Origin: an uncultured Clostridia bacterium
GTDB taxonomy: Bacteria; Bacillota; Clostridia; Oscillospirales; Oscillospiraceae
DNA: 10,727 nt
Assembly: GCA_946184215.1 (NCBI GenBank)
Contig: CAMHER010000056.1
Coordinates: 1 to 10,727, forward strand
Direction: 5' to 3'
Under the pieces are notes generated by a model. That model was not told the origin of the DNA. It saw only the letters and a list, made by a program, of their open reading frames with translations, and made no database searches. Positions 5,931-10,727 of the stretch are shown here, one piece after another. A program made the translations under genes and the position numbers. Within the stretch, counting starts at the first letter, position 1; each line of letters opens with the position of its first letter.

Positions 5931-7523
5931 CTATTCTCGGTTGAATTCACGCAGGCTCAGGCCTTCATTTTTCTGAAGTGCCCAGTTGACGCACCATTCA
6001 GAAGTAAACAGCAGAAGATTATTTCCGCGGAAATCCTGCACCCACTTTGTGTCACTCGTCAGGTTCAGAGATGAAATGTCGATATTCTCATTCTCGACCC
6101 AGCGTACGACCTCATAGGGCATGGAGCGACGGCGGATATCCACGCCGTATTCCGTTTTCAGGCGGTATTCCAACACTTCGAACTGCAGCACGCCGACGAC
6201 CCCGACGATCACTTCCTCGACGCCGGTATAGGGCTCATGGAAGATTTGAATGGCACCTTCCTGGGCGATTTGCATGATGCCCTTTTCAAACTGCTTTCGC
6301 TTCATGGTATCCACACGCTCCACGCCGGCGAAATGTTCCGGCGCAAAAGTGGGGATTCCTTCAAAGCAGGCGTTCATCCCCTTCTCGCAAATCGTATCGC
6401 CGATTGAGAAAATGCCGGGATCAAACACCCCGATGATATCGCCCGCATAGGCTTCATCGATCACTGCGCGCTCCTGCGCCATCAGCTGCTGCGGCTGAGC
6501 AAGGCGCAGCGTCTTTCCGCCCTGGACATGGAAGTACTCCTTGTCCCGTTCGAATTTCCCGGAGCAGATGCGCATGAATGCAATTCTGTCGCGGTGGGCC
6601 TTGTTCATGTTTGCCTGGATTTTGAAAACGAAGGCAGAAAAGCGCTCGTCAAACGGGTCGATCTTCTCTTCGCCGGACAGGCGCGGAAGCGGCGGCATCG
6701 TCATATGAAGAAAGCTCTCCAAAAACGGCTCCACCCCAAAATTGTTCAAAGCCGATCCAAAGAAGACAGGGCTGAGCAAACCGGCGCGAACCGCCTCGAT
6801 ATCGAAATCATAGCCGGCGCCGTCCAGCAGCTCGATGTCGTCTGACAGGCTCTTCCTCAGCTTTTCCCCGATCAGTTCGTCAAGCTTGTCGGTATCCTCC
6901 AGCGAGCATTCGACCGCCTTGATTTTGTTCTGGCCGCGATGAAATTCGGTAAAGGCAAGAATCTCCCGCTTTTCCCGGTCATAAACGCCTTTAAAGTCCT
7001 GCCCGCAGCCAATGGGCCAGTTCATGGGATAGGTGCCAATGCCGAACTCGTTCTCCAGTTCCTCCATCAGCTCATACGGGCTGCGCGCCTCGCGGTCAAG
7101 CTTGTTGATAAAGGTAAAGATCGGAATGTGGCGCATCGCACAGATCTTAAACAGCTTTCTCGTCTGCGGCTCAATTCCCTTGGCCGCGTCGATGACCATA
7201 ACAGCAGAGTCCGCTGCCATCAGCGTGCGGTAGGTATCCTCCGAAAAATCCTGGTGGCCGGGGGTATCCAGAATGTTGATGCAGTAGCCTTCATATTCAA
7301 ACTGCATAACGGAAGAGGTGATCGAAATACCTCTTTGTTTTTCCAGCTCCATCCAGTCCGAAACGGCATGACGGGCTGTTGCTTTCCCCTTGACGGAACC
7401 TGCCAGCTGGATCGCCCCGCCGTAGAGCAGAAGTTTTTCCGTCAGCGTTGTCTTGCCGGCATCCGGGTGTGAGATGATCGCGAAGGTTCGTCTCCGGTTG
7501 ATTTGTTCCTGTATCTGTGGCAT
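5931..7523 (-). CDS. prfC: Peptide chain release factor 3 (RF3)
   Basis: 530-residue translational GTPase that removes release factors 1 and 2 from the ribosome after peptide release. All GTPase motifs are present: G1 SHPDAGKT (18-25), G2 RGISIT (64-69), G3 DTPGH (86-90), G4 NKLD (140-143) and G5 GSALNNFG in the mid part. The C-terminal third carries the RF3-type segments VVGVLQFEVLEYRLKTEYG and LFTSEWCVNWAL. Length equals that of the family (about 525-530). The start at 7523 has the ribosome site AAGGAAG six bases upstream and the protein begins close to the G1 motif as in other RF3 proteins. The 44-nt gap to the FliB-like gene is AT-rich with TATATT near 7540 but no matching -35 box, so whether it has its own promoter is open. 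Confidence 0.97.
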   Translation of the reverse strand: MPQIQEQINRRRTFAIISHPDAGKTTLTEKLLLYGGAIQLAGSVKGKATARHAVSDWMELEKQRGISITSSVMQFEYEGYCINILDTPGHQDFSEDTYRTLMAADSAVMVIDAAKGIEPQTRKLFKICAMRHIPIFTFINKLDREARSPYELMEELENEFGIGTYPMNWPIGCGQDFKGVYDREKREILAFTEFHRGQNKIKAVECSLEDTDKLDELIGEKLRKSLSDDIELLDGAGYDFDIEAVRAGLLSPVFFGSALNNFGVEPFLESFLHMTMPPLPRLSGEEKIDPFDERFSAFVFKIQANMNKAHRDRIAFMRICSGKFERDKEYFHVQGGKTLRLAQPQQLMAQERAVIDEAYAGDIIGVFDPGIFSIGDTICEKGMNACFEGIPTFAPEHFAGVERVDTMKRKQFEKGIMQIAQEGAIQIFHEPYTGVEEVIVGVVGVLQFEVLEYRLKTEYGVDIRRRSMPYEVVRWVENENIDISSLNLTSDTKWVQDFRGNNLLLFTSEWCVNWALQKNEGLSLREFNRE

Positions 7524-7567
7524 GCAAAACTTCCTTTTATAATATAATTCCTTAATGATTTATGATA

Positions 7568-8500
7568 TCATATGCAGTCGTCAAAAGCAAACCGTTCTCG
7601 CAGCTTTGCACAAATTCTTTCCATGTTTTCGTCGGAATACTCGATCTCGGCGCTGAAAAGACGTACATGCTCGTCACATTCTGTCATGTCACGGGCATCA
7701 AGGGCAGCGATCAGTCTGACGGAAAGCACAGCAAAAGCGAACAAAACACGAGCTTCTTCCTCTGTCTGTGCCGCGAGAAAATGGCGGTAGAGCAAATAGG
7801 ACAGAATTATGCCGTATCGGGGACTGTTGAATGTTTCCGCGTCCGGTTCAATCTCGGTGCCGGATATCAGATTATTCAGCATTTCTCCCCAGCTTTGCTC
7901 CATTCTCTCCAGAAGCAGAAAAAAGCGGATCCATTCATGCATCTCAAAGGCCGGCAGCTTCATCCCCAGTTTCTGCGCACAGCGCTCAAGCCGCTTTTCA
8001 AATGGGAGCTGCGTTTCAGACAGAATATCAAACAGATCCCCGCGAAGCGACGCAAGACGTTCAATCCATTCGTCTCTCTCCTCCCCGCCGTCTGCACTCT
8101 CCTCAATAAAGGAAAGCGTCCTCTCTTCAAGCAGCAGGCGCACCGTCTCCTCGCAGCAAAGGCCGAGGCCTGTCTCTTCCCTGCCGGGAAAGTCGTTGAA
8201 GAAGCGGGGATGCAGCGCGCAGATGTCACAGAGCGCCTCTTCACCCAGCGTCTGAATGATTCGGCAGAGATTCCTCTCGTTCAGGAACGGGCAGCGCCCA
8301 TCCGGGCAAAGGGTGAAATGCGGGATCTCCCCCTGTGTGATCTTCTCGGCGAGCTCCTTCCCAAACGCTCCGCCGACCGTTTGATACACGGACGCCGTCT
8401 CGGGATCAACGTCGATCTCCCAGCCGATACAACAGTTATGCCTGCAGCGGGATGCCTTGCAGAAAAAGCGGTCATAAAATGACGGTCTGACACGGATCAT
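7568..8500 (-). CDS. fliB: FliB-family cysteine-rich protein (flagellin lysine N-methylase type)
   Basis: 310-residue protein of the FliB family. In Salmonella FliB methylates surface lysines of flagellin. The N-terminal third is a cysteine cluster: Cys14, Cys19, Cys23, Cys24 followed by GWEID; CPDGRCPFL (65-73); Cys79; CDICALHPRFF (91-101) and GLCCEE (113-118). Such clusters bind metal, probably an iron-sulfur centre. The rest (about 130-310) is mostly helical and poorly conserved. The start at 8500 is preferred because GGGGAG lies six bases upstream; two in-frame ATGs further up lie inside the pcrA terminator hairpin. Relatives are common in Clostridia, including species without flagella, so the true substrate here is unknown; no flagellar gene is in the window. 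Upstream pcrA is separated by a terminator hairpin, downstream prfC by 44 nt. The fold assignment is safe, the substrate is not. Confidence 0.85.
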   Translation of the reverse strand: MIRVRPSFYDRFFCKASRCRHNCCIGWEIDVDPETASVYQTVGGAFGKELAEKITQGEIPHFTLCPDGRCPFLNERNLCRIIQTLGEEALCDICALHPRFFNDFPGREETGLGLCCEETVRLLLEERTLSFIEESADGGEERDEWIERLASLRGDLFDILSETQLPFEKRLERCAQKLGMKLPAFEMHEWIRFFLLLERMEQSWGEMLNNLISGTEIEPDAETFNSPRYGIILSYLLYRHFLAAQTEEEARVLFAFAVLSVRLIAALDARDMTECDEHVRLFSAEIEYSDENMERICAKLRERFAFDDCI

Positions 8501-8512
8501 GCTTCTCTCCCC

Positions 8513-8544
8513 ATAAAACATGCCCTGCGAAAAGCAGGGCATGT
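8513..8544 (-). terminator. Hairpin terminator after pcrA
   Basis: An 11-base-pair perfect stem, ACATGCCCTGC (8544-8534 read on the minus strand gives the 5' arm) with its complement at 8528-8518, has a TTTTC loop. It is followed on the minus strand by UUUUAU (8518-8513). The U-run is short, so termination may be partial and allow some reading into the FliB-like gene. It lies eight bases after the pcrA stop. Confidence 0.6.
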
Positions 8545-8551
8545 ATACTCG

Positions 8552-10727
8552 TTAATCGGACACTCTCTCCATGTGTTGAGCCGCAGCGCGCAGCATCAGC
8601 TTTTTCGTTCCCGCACTTTCGAAGGCGACCTCGATCAGATAATCTCCGCCCATCGGCGTCATCTTCAGGATCTCGCCCGGGCCAAAGGCCTTATGTTTGA
8701 CACGGTCGCCGACATGAAAGTCCGGCGCGGCCTTGGGCTCCGCTTTTTGCGGCGAGGGGCGGAAGGAATATGTACTCTTTCTCTGAGCTTGCCCTGTGGT
8801 CCGGGGTGCTTCAAAGCCAAGGTTCTGACGACGTTCGTGGTAATCAAACCCCTTGGGAACGTTTTTGTGGGCAATCAGTTCTTCCGGGATCTCGTCAATA
8901 AAGCGGGACACCTTGTTGGTGTTCGTGCGTCCAAAAATCATGCGCTGTCTGGCGCAGCTGAGATAGAGCTTTTTCTTCGCCCGGGTGATCGCCACATAGC
9001 AAAGGCGGCGTTCCTCTTCCATTTCCTCGTCTTCGCCGATGGCACGCAGGCCGGGGAAGATCGTTTCTTCCATGCCGACGAGAAAGACCGTTTTGAATTC
9101 CAGTCCCTTTGCGCTGTGGATCGTCATCATCACGACGCTGTCGGCGTCCTTGTCGTAGTTGTCGAGATCCGTATAGAGCGCCACATCCGCCAGGAACCCG
9201 GAGAGCGTTTGATCGCCGGACTCCTTCATATAGGTCAGGATACTGGTTTTCAGTTCTCGCACGTTCTCGGCGCGGGTCGTGTCCTCAACAGAGTTTTTTT
9301 CCTCCAGCATGCGGAGATAGCCGCTCTTTTCCAGCAGTTCATCGAGCAAAAGGTCCGGCGTGTTGTTCTCGCTGAAGGTACGGAGAGCCTTGATCATATT
9401 TGTGAACTCACGCATCTTCAGCGCGCTGCGGGCAAGTTCCGGGAAGCTGTCTGCCCGGTCAAGAATTTCAAAGAGCGTCGTTCGCTTCTCCTGTGCGAGC
9501 TCTGCGGCTGTTTCAATGCTCTTGGCGCCGATGCCGCGCGGCGGGTTATTGACAATGCGCATCAGGCGCAAATCATCGCCGGGGACAGAGATCACGCTCA
9601 AATAAGCCAACATGTCCTTGATCTCTGCTCGATCAAAGAAGCGTGTTCCGCCAATGATGCGATACGGGATGCCATTTCGTTTGAAGGCATATTCGAATTG
9701 GTTCGACTGGGCATTCATGCGATAGAGGACCGCATGCTCACGCCAGTTTGCCCCGCGCCCGTACTCCGCCATGATCTTGGAAGCGACATACTGCGCCTCG
9801 TCATTTTCATTGTCGGCCACATAGAGCTCGATCGGCTCGCCTCTGTCGCTGTCGGTCCAGAGTTCCTTGCCCTTTCGGCCCTTGTTGTTGCGGATCACGG
9901 CATTTGCTGCGTCGAGGATCTGACCTGTGCTGCGATAGTTCTGCTCAAGCCGGATCACGCGGCAGTTTTTGTATTCATCTTCGAACGAAAGAATGTTTTC
10001 AATCGTTGCGCCTCGAAATTTGTAGATACTCTGGTCGTCGTCGCCGACAACGCAGATATTGCCGTAGCCGCCGGAGACAAGCGTGGCAAACAGGTATTGC
10101 AAATGGTTCGTGTCCTGATACTCGTCAATGAGAACATACTGGAAGCGGCGCTGCCAATAAAGGCGCGTCTCTTCATTTTCACGCAGCAGCTTGACCGTGA
10201 AGAACAGGAGATCGTCAAAGTCCATTGCGCCAGCGGCAAACATCCGGCGCATATATTCGCTGTAAATCTGGCCGATCTTGATTCGGCGGATATCACCGCT
10301 TGCCTGTGCCTGCTTCAAATATTCCCCGGCGGAAACACCGCTATCCTTCGCCCGGCTGATCTCAGATAGAACCGACTTATAGGGGAAGGACTTCTCGTCA
10401 AGATTCATCTCCTTGATGATCTTTTTGGCAAGACTTTGGCTGTCAGCCGTGTCATAGATCGTAAAGTTGCTGGGAAAGCCAAGCTTTTCAGCATCACGGC
10501 GCAGCATCCGCACGCAGGCAGAGTGAAAGGTGCATGCCCATATGTCCCCTGCTTCCTCGCCAAGCATACGTTCCAGGCGGTCCTTCAGTTCGCCCGCTGC
10601 TTTGTTGGTAAAGGTGATGGCCAGGATGCGCCAGGGAGCGACGGGGTCCAAGGCGGCGATCTCTTTCGCTTCCTCGCCTCCCTTGAGGAGCGTCTGCAGC
10701 ATTTGCTCATCCGCACCGGCAGGGAGC
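8552..10727 (-). CDS. pcrA: ATP-dependent DNA helicase PcrA (UvrD/Rep family), N-terminus outside window
   Basis: Superfamily 1A 3'-5' helicase for repair, rolling-circle replication and clearing RNA polymerase from DNA. The frame is open to the window edge; 724 codons are visible and the first part, with the Walker A box, lies outside. Motifs in order: AITFTNKAAGELK (Ia), TFHSACVRMLRR (Ib), LIDEYQDT (II, near 10126), VVGDDDQSIYKFRGA (III, near 10050), LEQNYRST (IV), TIHSAKGLEF (V, near 9110) and YVAITRAKKKLYLS (VI, near 8970). After a low-complexity linker the C-terminus holds a Tudor-like domain (GDRVKHKAFGPGEILKM) of the type by which PcrA contacts RNA polymerase. This tail, and the spelling of the motifs, favour PcrA over Rep. 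Near the edge a segment (ADEQMLQTLLKGGEEA) separates Walker A from motif Ia and is longer than in Bacillus PcrA. Motifs II to VI are intact. Followed by a hairpin terminator. Confidence 0.96.
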   Translation of the reverse strand, partial: LPAGADEQMLQTLLKGGEEAKEIAALDPVAPWRILAITFTNKAAGELKDRLERMLGEEAGDIWACTFHSACVRMLRRDAEKLGFPSNFTIYDTADSQSLAKKIIKEMNLDEKSFPYKSVLSEISRAKDSGVSAGEYLKQAQASGDIRRIKIGQIYSEYMRRMFAAGAMDFDDLLFFTVKLLRENEETRLYWQRRFQYVLIDEYQDTNHLQYLFATLVSGGYGNICVVGDDDQSIYKFRGATIENILSFEDEYKNCRVIRLEQNYRSTGQILDAANAVIRNNKGRKGKELWTDSDRGEPIELYVADNENDEAQYVASKIMAEYGRGANWREHAVLYRMNAQSNQFEYAFKRNGIPYRIIGGTRFFDRAEIKDMLAYLSVISVPGDDLRLMRIVNNPPRGIGAKSIETAAELAQEKRTTLFEILDRADSFPELARSALKMREFTNMIKALRTFSENNTPDLLLDELLEKSGYLRMLEEKNSVEDTTRAENVRELKTSILTYMKESGDQTLSGFLADVALYTDLDNYDKDADSVVMMTIHSAKGLEFKTVFLVGMEETIFPGLRAIGEDEEMEEERRLCYVAITRAKKKLYLSCARQRMIFGRTNTNKVSRFIDEIPEELIAHKNVPKGFDYHERRQNLGFEAPRTTGQAQRKSTYSFRPSPQKAEPKAAPDFHVGDRVKHKAFGPGEILKMTPMGGDYLIEVAFESAGTKKLMLRAAAQHMERVSD

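Noticed and set aside
7562..8482. 306-codon open frame on the plus strand opposite the FliB-like gene
   Set aside because: The minus-strand frame holds the conserved Cys cluster and a proper ribosome site; the plus frame holds neither.
8573..10369. 598-codon open frame on the plus strand opposite pcrA
   Set aside because: It is the antisense shadow of a gene with all helicase motifs; it has no ribosome site of note and no recognisable domain.
1..10727. CRISPR array, insertion sequence, prophage, toxin-antitoxin or defence island
   Set aside because: No regular spaced repeats, no transposase or integrase, no terminal inverted repeats, and every gene over 100 codons fits a housekeeping or metabolic family.

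Overview
The window looks like part of a chromosome from an anaerobic Firmicute of class Clostridia. The evidence is roughly half GC with strong AGGAGG-type ribosome sites, a T-box leader, a small Gly-Cys-repeat protein of the kind found in Clostridia, and a Clostridia-type thymidylate kinase. I cannot name a genus. Apart from one tiny gene, everything is read from the minus strand, so the description runs right to left. I see no phage, transposon, plasmid, CRISPR, rRNA or tRNA signals; this is core and near-core housekeeping DNA.

Right part (10727 to 7568, minus strand): most of the DNA helicase PcrA (start outside the window), a hairpin with a short U-tract, then a cysteine-rich FliB-family protein. 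FliB methylates flagellin lysines in Salmonella, but no flagellar gene is visible here.

Middle part (7523 to 3098, minus strand): peptide chain release factor 3 (prfC), a small cyclodeaminase/cyclohydrolase-family protein, a Sir2 NAD-dependent deacylase, a GT26 (WecG/TagA/CpsF) glycosyltransferase and a thymidylate kinase. prfC and the cyclodeaminase gene are 12 nt apart. Sir2 and GT26 overlap by the four bases ATGA. GT26 and tmk are 7 nt apart. A promoter candidate sits in front of Sir2 and suggests its real start is a GTG at 5224.

Left-middle (3106 to 2805, plus strand): the only plus-strand gene, a 44-residue protein with a Cys pair, one membrane segment and two Gly-Cys repeat blocks. It has its own ribosome site, a promoter candidate and an intrinsic terminator whose U-tract overlaps the tmk stop codon. 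It belongs to a type databases label 'chorion class high-cysteine' protein; its function is unknown.

Left part (2775 to 1, minus strand): the cell-wall endolytic transglycosylase MltG, overlapping by 17 bp a U32-family protein (TrhP/YrrO type, tRNA uridine hydroxylation). A strong promoter then overlaps the U32 stop codon and starts a T-box riboswitch that fills the last 200 bases. Its antiterminator is complete exactly at the window edge, its specifier reads most plausibly as GCC (alanine), and its UGGU bulge fits a tRNA with discriminator A. The regulated gene, probably an alanyl-tRNA synthetase or another alanine-related gene, lies just outside the window.

The points most worth a second look are the small Gly-Cys protein and its hexanucleotide repeat, the T-box specifier, the FliB protein outside a flagellar setting, and the altered signature of the cyclodeaminase. 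I did not find convincing evidence of a wholly new multi-gene system.
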